Assembly (NCBI GenBank): GCA_964437735.1
Contig: CAYTID010000103.1
Coordinates: 1-7,005 of the forward strand
DNA from: CAYTID01 sp964437735
Lineage (GTDB): Bacteria > Bacteroidota > Ignavibacteria > UBA10030 > BY39
DNA length: 7,005 nt
Direction: 5' to 3'
Part shown: positions 1-6,237 of the stretch, piece by piece
How the letters are laid out: each line of letters starts with the position of its first letter
Numbering within the stretch: position 1 is the stretch's first letter
Notes under the pieces: model-generated
What the model saw: the letters and a program-made list of their open reading frames with translations, nothing else
The model's database searches: none
What the model was told of the DNA's origin: nothing
Position numbers and translations under genes: made by a program

Positions 1-207
1 GTCGATTGCTATAAAAAATACTACACCGCAAAAGCATTAGACTACATAGGTGAGAAAGATATTTTTAAGCGTAACTATTTACTTAAGTCAACAAAACTAA
101 TAATGATGAATTCGTTTTTAACTCAATATTTAAAATCCGGAAATTTTGGAAAACCGGAAAACTTATTTTCTCCAAGTGTGGCAAAGTTGTTGGGAGAGAC
201 ACTGTGA
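1..207 (+). CDS. C-terminal end of an unrecognised protein (5' partial)
   Basis: Frame 1 is open from the first base to a TGA at 205-207 and gives 68 residues. The other two forward frames close within the first 40 bases. The fragment is rich in Lys, Tyr and Leu and looks mostly helical (segments around YYTAKALDYIGEKD and LIMMNSFLTQYLKSG). It ends in a short polar tail with the sequence SPSVAKLLGETL. I see no membrane segment, cysteine cluster or catalytic motif and do not recognise the family. The start lies outside the window. No clear terminator follows; the tRNA promoter begins 33 bases after the stop, so the two are separate units. Reality of the frame is fairly likely, function unknown. 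Confidence 0.6.
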   Translation, partial: VDCYKKYYTAKALDYIGEKDIFKRNYLLKSTKLIMMNSFLTQYLKSGNFGKPENLFSPSVAKLLGETL

Positions 208-240
208 TTGGAATTTGTTATGAAAAATTAATTGTTCTAA

Positions 241-269
241 TTGACTTTCGGTGAAAATATCAATATATT
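241..269 (+). promoter_or_regulatory. Promoter of tRNA-Ala
   Basis: A -35 box TTGACT (241-246) and a -10 box TATATT (264-269) are separated by exactly 17 bases. Transcription would start near 276-278, about 14 bases before the mature tRNA 5' end, which fits a short leader removed by RNase P. The match is read from sequence only. Confidence 0.6.
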
Positions 270-290
270 TTAAACAGATTTATAGAATAC

Positions 291-363
291 GGGGCCGTAG
301 CTCAGCTGGGAGAGCGCCTGAATGGCATTCAGGAGGTCGAGAGTTCGATCCTCTTCGGCTCCA
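291..363 (+). tRNA. tRNA-Ala (anticodon GGC)
   Basis: A full 73-base cloverleaf is visible. The acceptor stem GGGGCCG pairs with CGGCTCC (one G-U pair), the D stem is GCTC/GAGC, and the anticodon stem is CCTGA/TCAGG. The seven-base loop ATGGCAT carries anticodon GGC at 324-326. The T stem GAGAG/CTCTT encloses the loop TTCGATC. The discriminator base is A363. The CCA tail is not encoded (C-A-A follows), so it must be added by CCA nucleotidyltransferase. The GGC anticodon reads GCC and GCU alanine codons. The gene stands alone, with its own promoter and terminator. Confidence 0.97.
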
Positions 364-374
364 CAAAAAATAAT

Positions 375-404
375 AAAGCGGTATTTTTACTACCGCTTTT
401 TTTT
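375..404 (+). terminator. Rho-independent terminator of tRNA-Ala
   Basis: The arms AAAGCGGTA (375-383) and TACCGCTTT (391-399) form a perfect 9-bp stem around a 7-base loop, and the T run extends to 404. It starts 11 bases after the tRNA 3' end. This is the strongest terminator in the window. Confidence 0.92.
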
Positions 405-452
405 ATTGTAAAAAAATATCTTTAATATCTGTTACCTGCTTTGTAAATCAAA

Positions 453-1149
453 ATGAAAAATATGTTCTTAATATAATAATTATTATCATCAAGTATAAAG
501 CCTTCCCTCAAAGTGAACTATTCTTAAAATATCAAATCAGTATAGATTCAATCGTGACTTCTGACTGAGTTATTCCTTAAGTTACCGACACGACCTTAAT
601 CTGGATTGGTAAAGATAAAGCCAGAATTGAATAAGGAAAGAACGAAACTTTTATTCTTATCAAGGGGAATATTTATAAATTAGACCATCTAAACAGGAGT
701 TTTATAGAATTTAACGAGAAGTCGTCTGGAAAAATCATAATTTGCTCGAATGCAGTTGGGTGTCAACCGGCGTTTTAGCAACCGGTGAAAGGATGGAAAT
801 CAACGGATTGAATTGTAATGGCTATTATGGTGAGATGAAACTCCCTACAGGGATTATCAATTCAGAAGTATGGATGACATCAGTTATATTAACTGATTAC
901 CGTTTGGATAGGGAGCTTGTTTATAGCATCTTCTTAGATATAAATGGGTTTAATAATGTTTTAGAACAGTTTGAAAAGCTAAACGGGATTGATGTCATTA
1001 AAAATATGGTTACAGAGGAATTCGGGCAGATTGTGCATTATGAAGAAAAATTATTACATTATGCTGATAATCTTTCGGAGTCCGATGTTTACAATGTTCT
1101 CGGTAATTATATAAAAAATAAATTTAATAAAAAGCTATTATTTGATTAA
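453..1149 (+). pseudogene. Decayed gene for a secreted DUF4412-like protein
   Basis: No single frame is open, but three successive frames join into one protein. An ATG at 453 reads MKNMFLI and then stops at 474. The next frame, from about 470, supplies the rest of a signal-like Ile-rich segment and then SELFLKYQISID, TDTTLIWIGKDKARIE and IYKLDHLNRSFIEFNE. It is broken by TGA 566-568, TAA 578-580 and TAA 632-634. The third frame, from about 715-742, gives TGERMEINGLNC, SEVWMTSVILTDYRLD and a tail ending DVYNVLGNYIKNKF. From memory this order matches DUF4412 proteins of Bacteroidota/Chlorobiota: a 'WIGKDKxR' strand, a 'hyxlDHxxKxYxE' strand, 'TGEKKKIxGWNC', 'sEvWvTkDikidy' and a final 'gxYxlPxGYkkxxF'. 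Three stops plus two frame changes argue for true decay and not sequencing error. The initiation site is approximate, and I see no Shine-Dalgarno sequence. DUF4412 proteins are thought to be periplasmic, with no defined role. Confidence 0.62.
742..1149 (+). CDS. Surviving 3' reading frame of the broken DUF4412-like gene
   Basis: This is the longest open piece of the decayed gene (135 codons from a TTG at 742; the first ATG is at 793). It begins in mid-domain, has no signal peptide, and neither start has a properly spaced Shine-Dalgarno sequence (GAAAGG abuts the ATG at 793). It holds the second half of the family pattern, with NGLNC, a Trp-containing SEVWMT strand and the C-terminal Gly-Asn-Tyr motif. 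It is most likely not an independent gene; it is listed because an automatic gene caller would probably report it as a hypothetical protein. Confidence 0.3.
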   Translation: MLECSWVSTGVLATGERMEINGLNCNGYYGEMKLPTGIINSEVWMTSVILTDYRLDRELVYSIFLDINGFNNVLEQFEKLNGIDVIKNMVTEEFGQIVHYEEKLLHYADNLSESDVYNVLGNYIKNKFNKKLLFD

Positions 1150-1198
1150 TACAGAAAGATTTCGACTAAACGGTTGGTTAAAATATTATTGGAGAATT

Positions 1199-1220
1199 TA
1201 GTGGAGTTGGCACTCCGCTA
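1199..1220 (+). terminator. Hairpin, possible weak terminator
   Basis: TAGTGGAG (1199-1206) pairs with CTCCGCTA (1213-1220), including one G-U pair, around a 6-base loop TTGGCA. A T run follows only at 1230-1235, about ten bases past the stem, with another at 1244-1250. The spacing is poor for intrinsic termination. It lies 50 bases after the pseudogene stop and could be its old terminator or a folded element upstream of the next promoter. Confidence 0.4.
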
Positions 1221-1260
1221 TGTTATCGATTTTTTAGAAATCCTTTTTTTACGAAAAATG

Positions 1261-1289
1261 TTGACATCGACTAAATTATTTATTATTTT
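1261..1289 (+). promoter_or_regulatory. Promoter of the 214-residue protein gene
   Basis: A consensus -35 box TTGACA (1261-1266) is separated by 17 bases from TATTTT (1284-1289). Transcription would start near 1296 and leave an untranslated leader of about 80 bases before the ATG at 1376. That leader contains a short reading frame of its own at 1329-1370. Confidence 0.55.
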
Positions 1290-1375
1290 TTTCATGCATT
1301 TGTGAACTTAATATTAATTTTTGGAGTTATGTTAATACAATTGAATCAATATTTTATCGGGAATAATTAGGCTGA

Positions 1376-2020
1376 ATGTCCGACAATAAAAATAAAAAAT
1401 CATATATCCCCAAAATTATATTTTTTACCCCGTATAATTTAAAAATTGACTATATTGAAATTGATTATCGGAATAACTTTCAGATTTTAGAAGCGAAAAG
1501 TAGTACCCAAAATCCCTCTGCTACCGGGAAGGTTTTTATTTCGGAAGAAGATAAAGCAATTATACGTATTACGAAAGATGCACAAGACGGAGGAAATTCC
1601 ATTTTTATACTAAGTGATGACGACGCTATCTATAAAAATGCGTTGCTCGGAATAAGTTTCGATTATGAGAAACTGGAAGTCACACCCGTTCACAACGATG
1701 GATATACTCATATTCCTGCCCGGGCGGACACAGATTGGGATAAGGCCGGAATAATGTTATTTCAACCGGAAAATATTTTTCAAATCAACGAAAAATTAGG
1801 GAGTTCGACAAAGATTGTTAGCGGAAATATGATCGCAGAATTGAATATCGATTCATCAATTACTCGCATCAAAATTATAAACACTTCATCAATACTATTC
1901 AGATTTATTGTCCTGGCTTATCATAACAACTCAAAAAAAGTTAAAGTATTAAGTTACAATGAAGTTCAAATTAATAATTTTGAGTTAGAAGAATTAGCAG
2001 CAATAGAAATTTATAAGTAA
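1376..2020 (+). CDS. Unrecognised 214-residue protein
   Basis: I do not recognise this protein. It begins MSDNKNKKSY with a short Lys/Asn-rich head and has no signal peptide, membrane segment or cysteine, so a cytoplasmic location is likely. Hydrophobic residues alternate with charged ones (IDYIEIDYRNNFQILEA, KVFISEEDKAIIRI, ITRIKIINTSSILFRFIVLA), which suggests a mainly beta fold, perhaps two small sandwich units. The middle carries a Gly/His/Asp-rich stretch, VHNDGYTHIPARADTDWDKAG, but no known catalytic signature. The start is well fixed: a TGA in the same frame sits directly before this ATG, and the next in-frame ATG lies deep in the protein. The Shine-Dalgarno signal is weak (TAGG a few bases upstream). 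The gene has its own promoter, and the next gene has another, so it looks monocistronic. It may be lineage-specific. Confidence 0.8.
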   Translation: MSDNKNKKSYIPKIIFFTPYNLKIDYIEIDYRNNFQILEAKSSTQNPSATGKVFISEEDKAIIRITKDAQDGGNSIFILSDDDAIYKNALLGISFDYEKLEVTPVHNDGYTHIPARADTDWDKAGIMLFQPENIFQINEKLGSSTKIVSGNMIAELNIDSSITRIKIINTSSILFRFIVLAYHNNSKKVKVLSYNEVQINNFELEELAAIEIYK

Positions 2021-2095
2021 TCAAATATATACAATAACACACCTTCCACGAATTTTAATTTCAAAAGTAATTTTCACCCTCACCAAAAAAATAAA

Positions 2096-2124
2096 TTGTA
2101 AAAAATAAAGTAATATTATATATT
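2096..2124 (+). promoter_or_regulatory. Promoter of the GHL10 gene, probably giving a leaderless mRNA
   Basis: TTGTAA (2096-2101) and TATATT (2119-2124) lie 17 bases apart. Only six bases separate the -10 box from the ATG at 2131, so the expected transcription start is at or within a base or two of the start codon. There is no Shine-Dalgarno sequence between them, which agrees with leaderless translation. Confidence 0.5.
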
Positions 2125-2130
2125 CTTGTA

Positions 2131-3885
2131 ATGAATTATAGGATATTGACAGATTGTATAATTTCTTTTGCAATTATATTGTTATTTATGCAAGAACTCT
2201 CCGGACAAGTAACAGGTTCGACAAAAATTCCAAAACGTGAAGTTCGTGCTGCTTGGATTGCGACAATCGCAGGATTGGATTGGCCTCGAACAACTAACAC
2301 GGTCGAACAACAACGAATGCTTCTTGAAATAATTGAAAAGCTTAAACAAGCTAATTTCAACACGATATTTTTTCAAGTTAGAGGCAGGGGAGATGCAATG
2401 TATAAATCGAATATTGAACCATGGTCAGATAGATTAACAGGGGTTTTTGGCAGGGAACCGGGGTGGGATCCTTTAAAATTTGTAATTCAGCATGCCCACG
2501 AGAGAGGACTTGAAGTTCATGCATGGTTTAACACATTTCGTGTACGAAATGGTGAAAAATTCCCTGAAGGTAATAAAAACCATATAGTGGATATCAGACC
2601 CGAATGGGCAAAAAGATTAGATGGTGAAACCTGGATGGACCCAGGAATACCCGAAGTTCGTGAATATACAGTAAAAGTTGCTATGGATCTTGTAAGAAAC
2701 TATCATATTGATGGAATTCATTTTGATTTTATAAGGTATCCCGGGCGCAATTATCCCGATGAGCAAACTTATATTAAATATGGAAATTTCCAGCAAAAGG
2801 GCGACTGGCGAAGAGAGAATGTAAACAAATTTGTTCGGGCGATTTACGATTCGATAATGCTAATCAAACCTATGATGAAGGTTGGCTCAGCGCCTATCGG
2901 TGTTTATAAAAATTTTCCAGGAATTAATGGATGGCAGTCGTATACTGAAATATATCAGGATTCACGCCGGTGGCTTCAGGAAAAAAAACACGATTATATT
3001 GCTCCACAAGTGTACTGGTCTTTGGGTAATTCCAGAGGCGATCCTGATTTCGCATTGCTGACCAAGGACTGGGGGGAAAATTCCTTTGGTCGACATATAT
3101 ACATTGGTATAGGCGCATATAAAGAAAAAGTATACGAACAATTACCTTTGTTAATTGATATTACAAGATTGTATAATAATTCGGGTAACGCATTTTTCAG
3201 ATATGAAAATATCAAAGATAATTTATTTTTAGGTGGTCGGTATCATTATCCGGCAAATATTCCTCCCATGCCATGGAAAGATAATATCCCTCCAAATCCT
3301 CCTGAGAATTTAAAAATAAGTGAAACAAAGCCGGGAAGTTATCGATTGGAATGGAATTCACCAAAGGTTGCAAATGATGGTGATGCAGCAAAATATTATA
3401 ATATATATCGATCCACCGATTATCCTGTGAATATCGATGATGCTTCGAATATATTATCTATCACATCCACAAACGATACCGTTTTTATAGATGAATTTAA
3501 AAAAACAGAATCTATTCGTTATTATTATACTGTAACTTCTTTTGATAAAGGTCATAATGAAAGCTTGCCTGCAACAGAAACGAATGTTAAAATTCAAACC
3601 ACTAAACCAATTATTAGCGAGGTAATATTGCCTCGGTTTGATATTTCTTACATACTTATGAATTCACCTAAAACGATATATCTTATTTATGAAATACCGA
3701 TTGAAGGATTAGTGAGATTAAAAATCAAAGACTCAAACGACCAGATGCAAATTTTAGTAGACAGAATACAAGACGGTGGGAAGTATGTAGTAGCAGTTAA
3801 TCCTGAAAAATTTAATAAAGGCGTTGCCAGTATTCAAATATCATTTAATGAAGAGACGATATTTAAAACTCTTTTTATACATTGA
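2131..3885 (+). CDS. Secreted family 10-like glycoside hydrolase (GHL10, YngK/DigH type) with fibronectin III domain
   Basis: This is a 584-residue exported enzyme. Residues 1-25 form a signal peptide with hydrophobic core IISFAIILLF, probably cut near LSG/Q; there is no lipobox. Residues 35-345 are the GHL10 (formerly DUF187) TIM barrel. It has the family strands REVRAAWIAT (36-45), FFQVRGRGDAMY (80-91), HAWFNTFR (130-137), HIDGIHFDFIRYP (192-204, with Asp194 and Asp199 as likely catalytic-region acids) and DYIAPQVYWSLG (288-299). A proline-rich joint (PPNPPENL, from 387) opens a fibronectin III domain to about 488, and a beta-rich tail fills 491-584. Family knowledge: E. coli DigH (YddW) cleaves peptidoglycan glycan strands stripped of stem peptides, and B. 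subtilis YngK is a relative. Cell-wall glycan is therefore the likely substrate, though another polysaccharide is possible. I chose the ATG at 2131 because the next Met (residue 20) would remove the signal peptide. The neighbouring ugd has its own promoter, so the two are probably not one operon. Confidence 0.93.
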   Translation: MNYRILTDCIISFAIILLFMQELSGQVTGSTKIPKREVRAAWIATIAGLDWPRTTNTVEQQRMLLEIIEKLKQANFNTIFFQVRGRGDAMYKSNIEPWSDRLTGVFGREPGWDPLKFVIQHAHERGLEVHAWFNTFRVRNGEKFPEGNKNHIVDIRPEWAKRLDGETWMDPGIPEVREYTVKVAMDLVRNYHIDGIHFDFIRYPGRNYPDEQTYIKYGNFQQKGDWRRENVNKFVRAIYDSIMLIKPMMKVGSAPIGVYKNFPGINGWQSYTEIYQDSRRWLQEKKHDYIAPQVYWSLGNSRGDPDFALLTKDWGENSFGRHIYIGIGAYKEKVYEQLPLLIDITRLYNNSGNAFFRYENIKDNLFLGGRYHYPANIPPMPWKDNIPPNPPENLKISETKPGSYRLEWNSPKVANDGDAAKYYNIYRSTDYPVNIDDASNILSITSTNDTVFIDEFKKTESIRYYYTVTSFDKGHNESLPATETNVKIQTTKPIISEVILPRFDISYILMNSPKTIYLIYEIPIEGLVRLKIKDSNDQMQILVDRIQDGGKYVVAVNPEKFNKGVASIQISFNEETIFKTLFIH

Positions 3886-3907
3886 TTTATATAATATGGG
3901 TATCGGA

Positions 3908-3927
3908 ATTTGATTTGAAAATCAAAT
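3908..3927. repeat. AT-rich palindrome over the ugd -35 region, candidate operator
   Basis: The arms ATTTGATT (3908-3915) and AATCAAAT (3920-3927) are perfect inverted repeats around TGAA. The right half and centre overlap the -35 box at 3915-3920. No T run follows, so it is unlikely to terminate the upstream gene. Its position suits a repressor or activator site, but AT-rich DNA yields such palindromes by chance fairly often. Confidence 0.4.
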
Positions 3928-3943
3928 AAAAAATTTATATAAT
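3915..3943 (+). promoter_or_regulatory. Promoter of the ugd-uxs-DUF2279 cluster
   Basis: TTGAAA (3915-3920) and a perfect TATAAT (3938-3943) are 17 bases apart, the best promoter match in the window. Transcription would start near 3950 and leave a leader of about 28 bases that includes the ribosome site at 3964-3970. Confidence 0.72.
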
Positions 3944-3963
3944 TGTTAAACATTCAAAATAAA

Positions 3964-3970
3964 AGAAAGG
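3964..3970 (+). promoter_or_regulatory. Ribosome binding site fixing the TTG start of ugd
   Basis: AGAAAGG ends seven bases before the TTG at 3978. With the canonical N-terminus MKISVIGTGYVG it fixes TTG as the true start; no ATG near the start is in frame. Confidence 0.65.
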
Positions 3971-3977
3971 TAATAAG

Positions 3978-5294
3978 TTGAAAATTAGTGTTATCGGAAC
4001 CGGATATGTTGGTCTGGTAGCGGGAACTTGTTTTGCTGAAAGCGGCAATGATGTAATTTGTGTGGATAAAGATAAAAATAAGATTAATGTATTAAAAAAA
4101 GGGAAAACACCCATTTTTGAGCCAGGTTTAGAAGAACTCTTAAAGAAAAATATTTTAGAAAAACGTTTATCATTTTCGACAGATATAAAAGATGCGATCA
4201 GAAAAACAAATATTATCTTTTTAGCTCTTCCTACTCCTCAGTCTGAAGACGGTTCCGCTGATTTAAAACATATACTCGATGTCGCGAAAGTAGTCGGGAA
4301 ATATTTGAACGGCTATAAGGTAATAGTTAACAAAAGTACGGTACCTGTTGAAACGGCTTTTAAGGTAAGAGAAATCGTAGCAAGAGAAACGAATATTGAG
4401 TTTGACGTTGTTTCAAATCCCGAATTTTTGAAAGAAGGAGCGGCTATAAATGATTTTATGAAACCGGATCGTGTCGTCATCGGAACTACAAGTGAACGGG
4501 CAAAAAAAATAATGGCTGATCTTTATTCCCCGTTTGTTAGGACAGGAAAGCCAATTATATTTATGGATGAATTGAGTTCTGAACTGACGAAATATGCTGC
4601 AAATGCTTTACTCGCGACGAAAGTTACTTTCATGAATGAAATAGCAAATTTGTGTGAACGAGTAGGCGCAGATGTTCAGAATGTCAGGGTGGGAGTTGGA
4701 AGTGATGAACGCATAGGCCCACAATTCCTTTTTCCCGGAGTCGGCTATGGTGGTTCTTGTTTTCCAAAAGATATTGCGGCTCTGGTCAAAACTTCTGATA
4801 ATTATAAATATAATTTTCAAATTTTAAAATCTGTAGAAAAAGTCAATAAAGAGCAGAAAAAAATTATTGTCAAGAAATTATTAAAATATTTTGACGGAAA
4901 AATCAAAAATAAAAATATCGCAATATGGGGACTATCATTTAAGCCGAATACTGATGATATGAGAGAGGCTCCCGCTATCACAATAGTAAATGAATTACTA
5001 AAATTGGGAGCAAAGGTTCATGCTCACGATCCGGTGGCAATGGAACAGGCAAAATTAGTATTTAAAAATAAAATTAAATATTACAAAAATAATTATGACA
5101 CTTTAAGGAATACCGACGCGCTGGTAATCGTTACGGAATGGAATGAATTCAGAAGACCAGATTTTGAAAAAATGAAGAATTTAATGAAAAGTAACGTAAT
5201 TTTTGACGGGAGAAATATTTATAACAAGGAAATCATGAAAGAAAGCGGATTTATCTATTTTTCTATCGGAAGGCGTGTGGTGAATGGGAAATAA
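3978..5294 (+). CDS. ugd: UDP-glucose 6-dehydrogenase
   Basis: This cytoplasmic enzyme oxidises UDP-glucose twice with NAD+ to UDP-glucuronate. The 438 residues are the usual length and all three domains are present. The N-terminal Rossmann fold has GTGYVG (Gly7, Gly9, Gly12) and Asp30 at the end of strand two for the NAD ribose. It is followed by NKSTVP (Thr121) and NPEFLKEGAA (Glu149, Glu153). The central helical domain has LTKYAANA (Lys205, Asn209) and the catalytic loop GGSCFPKD (Cys261, Asp265). The C-terminal UDP-binding domain has GLSFKPNTDDMREAP (Lys322). These residues line up with Lys204, Asn208, Cys260 and Asp264 of the well-studied streptococcal enzyme, so it should be active. The start is TTG, supported by the upstream AGAAAGG. 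Its last 11 bases overlap the next gene, which uses its product, so the pair is co-transcribed and probably translationally coupled. The name could equally be a UDP-ManNAc or GDP-mannose dehydrogenase relative, but the neighbour favours UDP-glucose. Confidence 0.96.
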   Translation: MKISVIGTGYVGLVAGTCFAESGNDVICVDKDKNKINVLKKGKTPIFEPGLEELLKKNILEKRLSFSTDIKDAIRKTNIIFLALPTPQSEDGSADLKHILDVAKVVGKYLNGYKVIVNKSTVPVETAFKVREIVARETNIEFDVVSNPEFLKEGAAINDFMKPDRVVIGTTSERAKKIMADLYSPFVRTGKPIIFMDELSSELTKYAANALLATKVTFMNEIANLCERVGADVQNVRVGVGSDERIGPQFLFPGVGYGGSCFPKDIAALVKTSDNYKYNFQILKSVEKVNKEQKKIIVKKLLKYFDGKIKNKNIAIWGLSFKPNTDDMREAPAITIVNELLKLGAKVHAHDPVAMEQAKLVFKNKIKYYKNNYDTLRNTDALVIVTEWNEFRRPDFEKMKNLMKSNVIFDGRNIYNKEIMKESGFIYFSIGRRVVNGK

Positions 5295-6237
5295 GATTGT
5301 CAGTGTAATAACAGGTGGAGCAGGTTTTTTAGGATCGCATCTATGCGATAAATTGATCGCTGAAGGACATCATGTAATATGCATAGATAATCTTATTACC
5401 GGAGATATGTCTAATATTTCACATTTATTTGGAAACGAAAAATTTAAATTTATCAAACACGATGTAACCGAGTATATTTACATCGAAGGGGAAGTTAATA
5501 ACATACTTCATTTTGCTTCACCTGCCAGCCCCATCGACTACTTAAAATTACCTATTCAAACTCTAAAAGTCGGTTCATTGGGGACTCACAAGGCTTTAGG
5601 TTTAGCGAAGGCAAAGAAAGCAAAATTTTTACTAGCATCTACTTCTGAAGTATATGGTGATCCGCTTATACATCCTCAACCTGAATCATACTGGGGAAAC
5701 GTCAATCCGATAGGAGCGAGGGGAGTATATGATGAAGCAAAAAGATTTGCAGAAGCATTAACGATGGCGTACCATCGCTATCATGGAGTCGATACAAGAA
5801 TAGTCAGAATTTTCAATACCTACGGACCGCGAATGCGCATTGAAGATGGACGGGCTATTCCGGCTTTTATTTCGCAATCTCTCAGAAATCAGAATACAAC
5901 GGTTTTCGGTGATGGTTCACAAACCCGTAGTGTTTGCTATGTAGACGATTTGATTGGAGGCATATTTTTACTTCTGACATCTGAAGAAGTATTTCCCGTC
6001 AACATCGGAAATCCGGACGAGTTAAGTATGCTCGACCTGGCAAAAGAAATAATTGAGCTGACAAAGAGCAATAGTAAAATTGAATTCAAGCCTCTTCCCG
6101 AGGACGATCCAAAAATTCGCCAGCCGGATAATTCAAAAGCACACAAACTTTTAGGGTGGACACCAAAAGTTAACAGACGAGAAGGTTTGATTAAAACTAT
6201 CGAGTACTTCAAACAAAAACTAAACATACAGAATTGA
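5284..6237 (+). CDS. uxs: UDP-glucuronate decarboxylase (UDP-xylose synthase)
   Basis: This NAD-dependent short-chain dehydrogenase/reductase converts UDP-glucuronate to UDP-xylose and CO2 through a 4-keto intermediate, directly using the product of the preceding gene. The 317 residues match bacterial UXS enzymes, which lack the membrane anchor of animal forms. Visible features are TGGAGFLGSHL (Gly11, Gly14, Gly17), Asp35 for the NAD ribose, HFASPASP, STSEVYGDP (Thr120, Glu122), the catalytic YDEAK (Tyr149, Lys153), RIFNTYGPRM (175-184) and the late GDGSQTRSVCYVDDL segment. The HFASPASP and STSEVYGDP signatures favour UXS over UDP-glucose epimerase or dTDP-glucose dehydratase. The ATG lies inside the last codons of ugd (11-bp overlap), with GGAAGG ten bases upstream, so coupling is likely. 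The stop overlaps the next start. No glycosyltransferase that would use UDP-xylose is in the window. Confidence 0.95.
   Translation: MGNKIVSVITGGAGFLGSHLCDKLIAEGHHVICIDNLITGDMSNISHLFGNEKFKFIKHDVTEYIYIEGEVNNILHFASPASPIDYLKLPIQTLKVGSLGTHKALGLAKAKKAKFLLASTSEVYGDPLIHPQPESYWGNVNPIGARGVYDEAKRFAEALTMAYHRYHGVDTRIVRIFNTYGPRMRIEDGRAIPAFISQSLRNQNTTVFGDGSQTRSVCYVDDLIGGIFLLLTSEEVFPVNIGNPDELSMLDLAKEIIELTKSNSKIEFKPLPEDDPKIRQPDNSKAHKLLGWTPKVNRREGLIKTIEYFKQKLNIQN

Noticed and set aside
291..363. tRNA-Ala 3' end as an integration (att) site, given the broken gene next to it.
   Set aside because: I found no second copy of the tRNA 3' end in the window, no integrase, and no obvious composition change in 405-1375.
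453..1149. Stop codons in the DUF4412-like region as recoded sense codons.
   Set aside because: Both TGA and TAA occur, and there are two frame changes as well. The intact neighbouring genes use these codons as normal stops, so decay is simpler.
1162..1275. A 9-base direct repeat, TCGACTAAA, at 1162-1170 and 1267-1275.
   Set aside because: It is short and isolated, with no transposase, inverted ends or third copy. Chance is the simplest explanation.
3908..3927. Palindrome as a terminator of the GHL10 gene.
   Set aside because: The stem is almost all A-T and is followed by A residues instead of a T run. Its overlap with a promoter favours another role or chance.
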